Below, in pieces: positions 1 through 5,232 of a stretch of DNA of 5,232 bases (its first letter is position 1; every line of letters begins with the position of its first letter). Location of the stretch: assembly GCA_030620925.1 (NCBI GenBank), contig JAUXIQ010000170.1, positions 1 through 5,232 of the forward strand, given 5' to 3'. The position numbers and the translations under genes are program-made. Source of the stretch: Nitrospinota bacterium. GTDB taxonomy: Bacteria; JAUXIQ01. The notes beneath the pieces were generated by a model. The model was not told the DNA's origin. It worked only from the letters and a program-made list of their open reading frames with translations, and ran no database searches.

Positions 1-1
1 C

Positions 2-322
2 TCCGATGAAGAAACGCATCGCCGGCACATCAGCCAATACGTGGGAAGAGAATCCATAGTGATCAGCGAAACCAGGAAAGGCAAAGTCAAAGAACGTGAA
101 ATTCGGCCCCTCATAGAAAGCATCTCCCTTGGGCGGGCGGACGGAGACGGCTACCGACTGGAGGTAGTCATAGACCAGGGCGAAGGCAAATCGCTCAACC
201 CCTGGACTTTGCTCAAAGATCTTTATAACCTTAATGAAAATGAAGTAAGGGCGTTTCGCGTAGTCAAGACGGACGCCCAAATTATAGAGGCAGGTGAATA
301 TGCCCTCAGAAATCGTGATTAA
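2..322 (+). CDS. TIGR03936/DUF2344 radical SAM-associated protein, C-terminal part (5' end outside window)
   Basis: The frame is open from the first complete codon and ends at TAA 320-322, giving 106 residues of a C-terminus whose start lies upstream. The stretch K-G-K-V-K-E-R-E-I-R-P-L-I, a beta-rich middle and L-N-P-W-T-L-L-K-D-L near the end resemble the end of the DUF2344 (TIGR03936) domain. This domain occurs as a stand-alone protein or fused behind a B12-binding radical SAM protein (TIGR03960); which applies here cannot be seen. No biochemical role is established for the family that I know of. A GTG at 41 could act as a start, but coding character continues upstream of it (S-D-E-E-T-H-R-R-H-I-S-Q-Y), so I treat the gene as truncated by the window edge. 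Its last 23 nt overlap the RNase G gene, which fits one operon and translational coupling. The family call rests on pattern memory only. Confidence 0.75.
   Translation, partial: SDEETHRRHISQYVGRESIVISETRKGKVKEREIRPLIESISLGRADGDGYRLEVVIDQGEGKSLNPWTLLKDLYNLNENEVRAFRVVKTDAQIIEAGEYALRNRD
286..290 (+). promoter_or_regulatory. Ribosome binding site deciding the rng start
   Basis: AGAGG at 286-290 lies 9 nt before ATG 300, a normal Shine-Dalgarno spacing. It leaves only 3 nt before the alternative in-frame GTG at 294, which is too close. This favours ATG 300 as the start of the ribonuclease. The site lies inside the upstream coding region. Confidence 0.6.
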
Positions 323-1841
323 CGCCAATGCCCTGGAAACCAGAATGGCCATTATTGAGAACGATGTGGTCACCGAGCTTTACATCGAGCGCGCCAGGGA
401 TAGAAGCATCGTAGGTAATATCTACAAGGGAGTGGTAACCAAAGTACTTCCCGGCATGCAGGCCTCGTTCGTGGATATCGGCCTGGAAAAGGCAGGGTTC
501 CTCTACGTCTCCGATGTAGACGTGATGGACATCATGGAAGAATACGAGAAGATGAAGACCGGGGAGAACGCTTTGGGGGTGCAGGAAGAACTTGAGCTTA
601 AAAAGAAACCCAGATCATCGAGGAAACGACGCCAATCGAAGGCCATAGAGGAGATGCTGCAGGAAGGCCAGGAAGTGATGGTGCAGGTATCCAAGGAACC
701 CATCGGCTCCAAGGGTTGCCGTATAACATCCTACAGCACCCTCCCCGGCCGTTATCTGGTCTACATGCCCACCATAGACAATGTGGGAATTTCTCGCAGG
801 ATAGAAGCCGAAGCAGAACGCAAAAGACTCAGGGACATGATAAAGAGCCTCAAAAAGCAGGGGGCCGGATACATCGTGAGAACGGTGAGCGAAGGGACCA
901 GAAAGGAAGAATTTGTCACGGATATAAAATATCTCAACAAGCTCTGGAACGACGTTCAGGAAAAAGCGGAAAAAGTATCAGCCCCCGCCCTGCTGCATTC
1001 GGATTTGAATCTCATTCTCCGCTCCTTTAGAGACGCCTACACTAAGGACGTAGAGAAAATCATCATGGATTCCGAAGAAGAGTACAAAAACTGCATCGAA
1101 TTCGTCCGCGCATACATGCCTCATGTGGAACCCAAAATCAAGCTGTACACCGAAAAAGAGCCCATCTTCGACGTCTACGGCATCGAGATGGAGATCGAGC
1201 GCGCACTGGGCAGGAAGATATGGCTCAAATCGGGAGGATACATAGTTATCGATCAAACCGAGGCCCTGGTGACCATAGACGTCAATACGGGCCGCTACGT
1301 GGGCAAAAGAAACCCTGAAGAGACCATCCTGAAAACCAACCTGGAAGCTATCAAGGAAATAGTGTACCAGCTCAAACTGCGCAACATCGGGGGAATAATC
1401 ATAATCGATTTTATAGACATGGCCAAGGACGAAAGCAAAGAAAAAGTCTACTCCACCCTCGATGCCGCGCTGAAAACCGACAAGGCCAAGGCTAACATTC
1501 TCGAAGTATCCGAGTTGGGCTTGGTGGAGATGACCCGGGAGAGGGTTCGGGAAAGCCTGAGCCGGGTGCTATGCGAACCCTGCCCCTACTGCGAAGGGAA
1601 GGGGAGAGTAAAATCGGCCGCCACCGCCTGCTACGAAGTGTTCCGTGAAGTGAAGAGGGTAGCCAACTCATTCAAACGCTCACAGAAGATAATGGTCAAC
1701 GTCCATCCCAAAGTATCGGACATGATCCTGGAAGAGGAGAGGCAATTCCTCGACAGGCTTGAAAAAGATCTGAAAAAGAGGATAATAATAAAAGCGGATT
1801 ACGATCTGCATCTGGAACAATACGAAGTCATAAACCTCTGA
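300..1841 (+). CDS. rng: Ribonuclease G (Rne/Rng family endoribonuclease)
   Basis: This is a 513-residue Mg-dependent endoribonuclease that cuts single-stranded RNA, with roles in rRNA 5'-end maturation and mRNA decay in the cytoplasm. The N-terminus (I-V-G-N-I-Y-K-G-V-V then V-L-P-G-M-Q-A-S-F-V-D-I-G) is the RNase G/E opening with its S1 fold. The S1 domain carries a lysine/arginine-rich insert at about 101-114 before E-G-Q-E-V. R194-T195 (I-V-R-T) match the 5'-monophosphate sensor. D327 (T-I-D-V-N-T-G-R) and D370 (I-I-D-F-I-D-M) are 43 residues apart, as are the catalytic D303 and D346 of E. coli RNase E, and N329 matches N305. C428-P-Y-C431 is the zinc-link of the dimer, 58 residues past D370 as in RNase E. 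The protein ends soon after the core and has no RNase E-type degradosome scaffold, so G-type is the better name. ATG 300 is chosen over GTG 294 (two residues longer) by RBS spacing. It overlaps the DUF2344 gene by 23 nt. Confidence 0.95.
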   Translation: MPSEIVINANALETRMAIIENDVVTELYIERARDRSIVGNIYKGVVTKVLPGMQASFVDIGLEKAGFLYVSDVDVMDIMEEYEKMKTGENALGVQEELELKKKPRSSRKRRQSKAIEEMLQEGQEVMVQVSKEPIGSKGCRITSYSTLPGRYLVYMPTIDNVGISRRIEAEAERKRLRDMIKSLKKQGAGYIVRTVSEGTRKEEFVTDIKYLNKLWNDVQEKAEKVSAPALLHSDLNLILRSFRDAYTKDVEKIIMDSEEEYKNCIEFVRAYMPHVEPKIKLYTEKEPIFDVYGIEMEIERALGRKIWLKSGGYIVIDQTEALVTIDVNTGRYVGKRNPEETILKTNLEAIKEIVYQLKLRNIGGIIIIDFIDMAKDESKEKVYSTLDAALKTDKAKANILEVSELGLVEMTRERVRESLSRVLCEPCPYCEGKGRVKSAATACYEVFREVKRVANSFKRSQKIMVNVHPKVSDMILEEERQFLDRLEKDLKKRIIIKADYDLHLEQYEVINL

Positions 1842-1850
1842 TCGAGGCGC

Positions 1851-1854
1851 AGGG
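1851..1854 (+). promoter_or_regulatory. Ribosome binding site of the YbgF-like gene
   Basis: AGGG at 1851-1854 sits 6 nt before ATG 1861; a second purine run, GAGG at 1844-1847, lies further up. Both fall in the 19-nt gap after the rng stop, too short for a separate promoter and terminator, so the gene is probably read from the rng transcript. Confidence 0.5.
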
Positions 1855-1860
1855 CACACC

Positions 1861-2649
1861 ATGAAAAAATCGCTAATCGTAAAAAGCGCAGCGTTGTTGG
1901 GGTCGGTAATCCTTTCAGCCGCGGGGTGCGTGGGAACGGCCCCCGTTATTGTGGCGGACTCTACTCCTGGTGCCGCAGCCGCCAATAATCGCCAGTTCCA
2001 GAGATTAGCCAGAAATATCGATTCCGTGGCAAGACAGTTGCACAAGCTTGAGAAACGACTGGAATCCCTGGAGAAATTAGAAAATAGTCTGGAGTATATG
2101 GCGAAATTTGACGCGCGCATGGAAGCACTGGAAGAAACCGCGGAGCAATCCGAACAGATGGCTTTGCGTAACCAATCGATCATCAGCGAGTTGAAGGACA
2201 GCCTTTCCATCATGGAAGAACAGCGCGTCGCCACCGCGGAGATAAAGAAAAAAGTGAGGATTTCCGCCAAGGGATTAAGCCAGGAAAAACTCTATCTTAC
2301 CGCCTACCAGGAACATCTCTCCGGGAACTATATCCAGGCTATTGAGCTGTTTTCCAGTTATCTGGCCGGCTACCCTGAAAGCCGCCTGGCCGACAACGCC
2401 CTTTACTGGATCGGTGAGGCATACTACAAGCTGGAAGACTTCTCCAGGGCCGTTAAACACCTGAAAAAAGTGGCCAAGGAATACCCCCGGGCCAACAAGG
2501 CGCCCTACGCCCTCTATAGCCTCGGGCTGGTCTATCAGCAACTGGGAGATAGTTCATCGGCGGAAGACCATTTTAAAATGCTCACGGAAAACTACCCCGG
2601 AAGTGAGCTCGCCGAATTAGCCCGGATGAAGATAGAAAAACTCCAGTAA
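1861..2649 (+). CDS. CpoB/YbgF-like TPR lipoprotein
   Basis: The 262-residue protein has three visible parts. Residues 1-23 are a lipoprotein signal: M-K-K-S, a hydrophobic run to L18, then S-A-A-G-C with C23 as the probable lipidated cysteine. The -3 residue is Ala rather than the usual Leu, so the lipobox is acceptable but not ideal. Residues about 45-130 are rich in Leu, Glu and Lys in heptad-like order (R-L-E-S-L-E-K-L-E-N-S-L), a likely trimerising coiled coil. Residues about 144-250 hold three TPR-type units with the YbgF signature (A-I-E-L-F, Y-P-E-S-R-L-A-D-N-A-L-Y-W-I-G-E-A-Y-Y, Y-P-G-S-E-L-A). CpoB of E. coli is a soluble periplasmic partner of TolA that coordinates outer-membrane constriction with septal peptidoglycan synthesis. 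Here the protein would be membrane-anchored; Val at +2 fits outer-membrane sorting. No tol or pal gene is in view. BamD-like or other TPR lipoproteins are alternatives, but the coiled coil plus the YbgF motif fits CpoB better. Confidence 0.85.
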   Translation: MKKSLIVKSAALLGSVILSAAGCVGTAPVIVADSTPGAAAANNRQFQRLARNIDSVARQLHKLEKRLESLEKLENSLEYMAKFDARMEALEETAEQSEQMALRNQSIISELKDSLSIMEEQRVATAEIKKKVRISAKGLSQEKLYLTAYQEHLSGNYIQAIELFSSYLAGYPESRLADNALYWIGEAYYKLEDFSRAVKHLKKVAKEYPRANKAPYALYSLGLVYQQLGDSSSAEDHFKMLTENYPGSELAELARMKIEKLQ

Positions 2650-2696
2650 AAACAGGCACTAGCGCGATAGGGAATACTCCAAAAACGCGAAACGTC

Positions 2697-2726
2697 TTGA
2701 CTACTCTTCGCAACGACGTATATATT
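2697..2726 (+). promoter_or_regulatory. Sigma70-type promoter for dprA-topA
   Basis: TTGACT at 2697-2702 (5 of 6 to the -35 consensus) and TATATT at 2721-2726 (5 of 6 to the -10 consensus) are separated by 18 nt. There is no TG extension before the -10. The expected transcription start is near 2733, giving a leader of roughly 74 nt before dprA. It lies in the only sizeable intergenic space of the window, directly before a new gene pair. Called from consensus match alone. Confidence 0.6.
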
Positions 2727-2736
2727 ATCCCAGATT

Positions 2737-2758
2737 TTCGCTCCGAATAGCGGGCGAA
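2737..2758 (+). other. Hairpin in the dprA leader
   Basis: TTCGC (2737-2741) pairs with GCGAA (2754-2758), and CCG (2743-2745) pairs with CGG (2751-2753). One T (2742) is bulged and the loop is AATAG (2746-2750). The eight base pairs begin a few nucleotides after the predicted transcription start. No T-run follows, so this is not an intrinsic terminator. It could be an mRNA 5'-end stabiliser or, as DNA, part of an operator. It could also be chance. Confidence 0.4.
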
Positions 2759-2806
2759 TACAGCACTCGTTTCAATTTACCCCTATCCATCTCGGCAAGT
2801 GATCCC

Positions 2807-3910
2807 ATGAGTGAAGACATAAAATTGTGGATTGCCCTGAACCTGGTCCCCGGGGTGGGTAAAGTGACCTACCGCAAGCTCATAGAACGGTTCGGCGACC
2901 CGGCCGAAGTTTTCAGGGCGCAAAGGGTTGAGCTTAAAGAAATACCGGGTCTGACCGATAATACCATTAATGAGATTCTTAATTATAAAATCGGGGATCA
3001 ACTCCAGCGAGAGCTTCAGAGCATAGAGGAGAAGCAGGTAACCATAGTCACCATGCGGGACTCTGCGTACCCTTTCAACCTGAAGCATATACACGATCCC
3101 CCGCCGCTGCTTTACGTCGAAGGGGAATTAAAGGAGGAAGACACCCTGGCCATATCCGTAGTAGGCACCCGGAGCCCGACCTGGTACGGGAAGGAAATAA
3201 CCACCAGGCTGAGCGAAGGCCTGGCCAGAAGAGGGATAACCGTGGTAAGCGGTATGGCGAGAGGCATAGACAGCCTGGCGCATACCGCCGCCCTGGATGC
3301 GGGAGGGAGGTCCATCGCCGTTTTGGGCAACGGGTTGAAAGTTGTCTATCCCCCCGAAAACCGGGGATTGAAAGAGAGGATGAAGGAACAGGGTGCAGTC
3401 ATCTCCGAGTTCATGATGGACGCCAAACCTGACAGGCTCAACTTCCCCATACGCAACCGGATAATCAGCGGGCTTTCGCTGGGCACCGTGGTGGTCGAAG
3501 CACCGGCCAAGAGCGGAGCGCTTATCACCGCCCGCATCGCCCTGGAACAGAACCGGGAGGTATTCGCCGTGCCGGGCAGCGTGAGCTCGGCCAATAGCAA
3601 GGGCACCAACTCGCTCATCAAAAAAGGAGCCAAGCTGGTAGAAAACGTGGAAGACATAATGGAAGAGCTGCCCGGAGAGTTGGGCGGCCTCACCAATGGG
3701 TCTCCCGGTGAAGAGAAAACGCCCGAGCCCGAACTTTCTCCCGAACATGCGGCGGTTTTTTCCTTGCTCCACCATGAAGCGCAACATATAGATATATTAA
3801 CAGAACAGAGCGGTTTTCCCGCAGGTAAGGTGGCAGGCATACTCGCCAGCCTGGAGCTGGAAGGATTGATAAAGCAGCTTCCCGGTAAAACATTCATACG
3901 CAGCAGATAG
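2807..3910 (+). CDS. dprA: DNA-processing protein DprA/Smf
   Basis: DprA binds single-stranded DNA and loads RecA onto it during natural transformation. It is also widely kept in bacteria not known to transform. The 367-residue protein has the usual three parts. Residues about 1-60 are a helix-hairpin-helix/SAM-like region (L-V-P-G-V-G-K and I-P-G-L-T). Residues about 110-290 are the Rossmann-like core, with V-G-T-R-S-P at 119-124, S-G-M-A-R-G-I-D-S-L-A-H at 148-159, F-P-I-R-N-R-I-I-S-G at 213-222, E-A-P-A-K-S-G-A-L-I-T-A at 231-242, V-F-A-V-P-G at 252-257 and G-T-N-S-L-I at 266-271. Residues about 310-367 form the C-terminal winged helix, joined by a Pro/Glu-rich linker (about 298-312). In G-N-G-L-K (174-178) a Lys stands where Asp is common. 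ATG 2807 is the only plausible start; its Shine-Dalgarno is weak (AAGTGATC region). It is first of a pair with topA, 16 nt downstream. No other competence gene is in the window. Confidence 0.96.
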   Translation: MSEDIKLWIALNLVPGVGKVTYRKLIERFGDPAEVFRAQRVELKEIPGLTDNTINEILNYKIGDQLQRELQSIEEKQVTIVTMRDSAYPFNLKHIHDPPPLLYVEGELKEEDTLAISVVGTRSPTWYGKEITTRLSEGLARRGITVVSGMARGIDSLAHTAALDAGGRSIAVLGNGLKVVYPPENRGLKERMKEQGAVISEFMMDAKPDRLNFPIRNRIISGLSLGTVVVEAPAKSGALITARIALEQNREVFAVPGSVSSANSKGTNSLIKKGAKLVENVEDIMEELPGELGGLTNGSPGEEKTPEPELSPEHAAVFSLLHHEAQHIDILTEQSGFPAGKVAGILASLELEGLIKQLPGKTFIRSR

Positions 3911-3916
3911 GACGAC

Positions 3917-3923
3917 GGAAGGA
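3917..3923 (+). promoter_or_regulatory. Ribosome binding site of topA
   Basis: GGAAGGA at 3917-3923 lies just before ATG 3927. It is a strong purine-rich Shine-Dalgarno with slightly short spacing, inside the 16-nt gap after the dprA stop. It is clearly better than the site in front of dprA. Confidence 0.6.
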
Positions 3924-3926
3924 ATC

Positions 3927-5232
3927 ATGGCTAAATCATTGGTAGTGGTCGAATCTCCGGCGAAAGTGCGCACCATTAAAAGGTACATAGGGAAAGATTA
4001 CGAAGTCAAAGCCTCTATGGGCCACGTAAAAGACCTGCCCAAAAATGAGCTGGGTGTGGACGTGGATGATGGGTTCAAACCCAAATACGTCGCCGTAAAG
4101 TCCAAGAACAATGTGCTCAAAGAGATAAAAGACGCAGCAGGAAAGAGCGACACTATTTACCTGGCCCTTGACCCCGACCGCGAAGGAGAAGCCATAGCCT
4201 GGCACATCTCCAGCGAGATAGAGTCCGGCCACAAGGGACAGGATGTATATCGCGTGTTGTTCAACGAGATAACCCGCAGCGCCGTCACCCAGGCCCTGGC
4301 AAACCCCGGCCGAATAGACCAGAATAAAGTCGATGCCCAGCAAGCGCGCAGGATACTGGACCGCCTGGTGGGCTATAAGCTGAGTCCCCTGTTGTGGTCC
4401 AAGGTTCGCCGCGGCCTGAGCGCCGGTCGTGTGCAGTCCGTGGCCCTGCGCCTGATCTGCGATAGGGAAAAAGAGATAAACGACTTCGTTTCCGAGGAGT
4501 ACTGGAGCATAACCGCATCGCTGGAGGCCGAAGAGCCACCAGCTTTCGAGGCCAAGCTGAACAAGATCGATGGCAAAAAGGCCAACGTCAAAAACCAGGA
4601 GACGGCCCAGGCCATCGTCGACCAGGCGCAGGGATCACCCTTCAAGGTATCCAAACTCCAGCGCAAGGAACGGAGGAGGAACCCCTCGGCCCCCTTCATC
4701 ACCAGCACCCTTCAGCAGGAAGCCTTCAAACAGTTGCGTTTTTCGGCCAGGAAAACCATGACACTGGCCCAGAAGCTATACGAAGGGTTAGACGTCGGAG
4801 ATGAGGGCACAATGGGGCTCATTACCTACATGCGGACCGATTCCAGACGGGTTTCAGAAGAGGCGCGAAGCCAGGCCAGAGACTACATAGCCGCCAATTA
4901 CGGCAAGGAGTTCATACCCAAGAAAGCCAGGGAATACAAAAATAAAAGCACCGCCCAGGAAGCCCACGAAGCCATACGGCCCACCATACCCGGGCGCAGC
5001 CCCGAAGACGTGAAGTCCTTCTTGCAGGGCGACGAATACGCGCTCTACCGGCTCATCTGGAACCGTTTCACGGCCTCTCAGATGTCCTCCGCCGTCTACG
5101 ATACCACCACCGTGGACATCCAGTCGGGCAAATACGAATTCCGGGCCACGGGCTCCATCGTAAAATTTCAGGGGTTCACTATCCTGTATGAGGAAGCGGA
5201 AGAAGCCGATGAAAAGAAGACCCCCGAAAGCC
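3927..5232 (+). CDS. topA: DNA topoisomerase I (type IA), N-terminal part; 3' end outside window
   Basis: Type IA topoisomerase relaxes negative supercoils by cutting one strand through a 5'-phosphotyrosine link. The frame stays open from ATG 3927 to the window end, giving 435 residues, about half of a normal TopA. The TOPRIM domain starts at once: V-V-V-E-S-P-A-K with E9, then the acidic triad D82-P-D84-R-E86-G-E, equivalent to D111/D113/E115 of E. coli. Q-Q-A-R-R (138-142) and L-S-A-G-R-V-Q-S-V-A (164-173) follow. The catalytic tyrosine is Y301 in G-L-I-T-Y-M-R-T-D-S, with R303 beside it. H347-E-A-I-R-P-T lies 46 residues further on, as H365 does from Y319 in E. coli. The visible part has all catalytic residues and no frameshift. 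The C-terminal zinc-ribbon region lies beyond the window and cannot be judged. It follows dprA at 16 nt with its own good RBS, an arrangement common in bacteria. Confidence 0.97.
   Translation, partial: MAKSLVVVESPAKVRTIKRYIGKDYEVKASMGHVKDLPKNELGVDVDDGFKPKYVAVKSKNNVLKEIKDAAGKSDTIYLALDPDREGEAIAWHISSEIESGHKGQDVYRVLFNEITRSAVTQALANPGRIDQNKVDAQQARRILDRLVGYKLSPLLWSKVRRGLSAGRVQSVALRLICDREKEINDFVSEEYWSITASLEAEEPPAFEAKLNKIDGKKANVKNQETAQAIVDQAQGSPFKVSKLQRKERRRNPSAPFITSTLQQEAFKQLRFSARKTMTLAQKLYEGLDVGDEGTMGLITYMRTDSRRVSEEARSQARDYIAANYGKEFIPKKAREYKNKSTAQEAHEAIRPTIPGRSPEDVKSFLQGDEYALYRLIWNRFTASQMSSAVYDTTTVDIQSGKYEFRATGSIVKFQGFTILYEEAEEADEKKTPES

Noticed and set aside
716-1030. 104-codon plus-strand frame inside rng
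   Set aside because: It is a frame-shifted reading of conserved RNase G sequence, including the 5' sensor region, and has no independent signal.
1680-2270. 196-codon open frame on the minus strand across the rng end and ybgF start
   Set aside because: It lies opposite two well-supported genes and crosses their junction. The product is Ser/Cys/Phe-rich, as reverse-frame translations of Glu/Lys-rich genes usually are, and has no recognisable motif.
2661-2693. Possible terminator from the CGCG pairs at about 2663 and 2687
   Set aside because: The arms are only 4 bp with a loop near 20 nt and no T-run afterwards, so it does not support an intrinsic terminator.
3128-3897. Two long minus-strand frames (219 and 183 codons) opposite dprA
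   Set aside because: Both are antisense shadows of the conserved DprA core. They overlap each other in different frames and show no family motif or proper RBS.
4285-4761. Several short frames on both strands inside topA
   Set aside because: The forward topA frame carries all catalytic motifs through this stretch. The others are Arg/Pro/Ser-rich chance frames.
1-5232. Novel system such as a defence island, CRISPR array, retron, riboswitch or mobile element
   Set aside because: All five genes belong to known families in a plausible core order. No direct-repeat array, terminal inverted repeat, transposase, reverse transcriptase or toxin-antitoxin pair is visible, and the only intergenic space is 157 nt.

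Overview
The window carries five genes, all on the + strand and all recognisable housekeeping or conserved families. In order they are: the 3' end of a TIGR03936/DUF2344 radical SAM-associated gene (2-322), an Rne/Rng-family endoribonuclease (300-1841), a CpoB/YbgF-like TPR lipoprotein (1861-2649), DprA/Smf (2807-3910), and the first 435 codons of DNA topoisomerase I (from 3927, cut by the window end).

Organism: a diderm bacterium is likely, because the YbgF-like protein has a Sec/lipoprotein signal, a coiled coil and a C-terminal TPR block. That protein type belongs to the Tol-Pal/outer-membrane world. The order DUF2344 protein, RNase G, YbgF-like, DprA, TopA reminds me most of Desulfuromonadota/Thermodesulfobacteriota (former Deltaproteobacteria) and neighbouring anaerobic phyla. 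This is recalled gene order, not a search. Base composition looks only slightly GC-rich, with free use of ATA, AGA and AGG codons. That argues against a high-GC actinobacterium or an enteric proteobacterium, but it does not fix the phylum.

Layout: the first three genes are packed tightly (23-nt overlap, then a 19-nt gap) and probably form one transcript. A 157-nt gap (2650-2806) follows, the only real intergenic space. It holds a good sigma70-type promoter (TTGACT-N18-TATATT, 2697-2726) and, just after the expected start site, a hairpin at 2737-2758. I see no convincing rho-independent terminator there, so read-through from the first operon may also feed dprA. dprA and topA are 16 nt apart and probably cotranscribed.

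Function: the first block joins RNA processing (RNase G) with an uncharacterised radical SAM-associated protein and an envelope lipoprotein. The second block concerns DNA topology and RecA loading. I found no mobile element, CRISPR array, tRNA/rRNA gene, phage gene or defence system. The window looks like ordinary chromosomal core. The least understood elements are the DUF2344-Rng pairing and the dprA leader.
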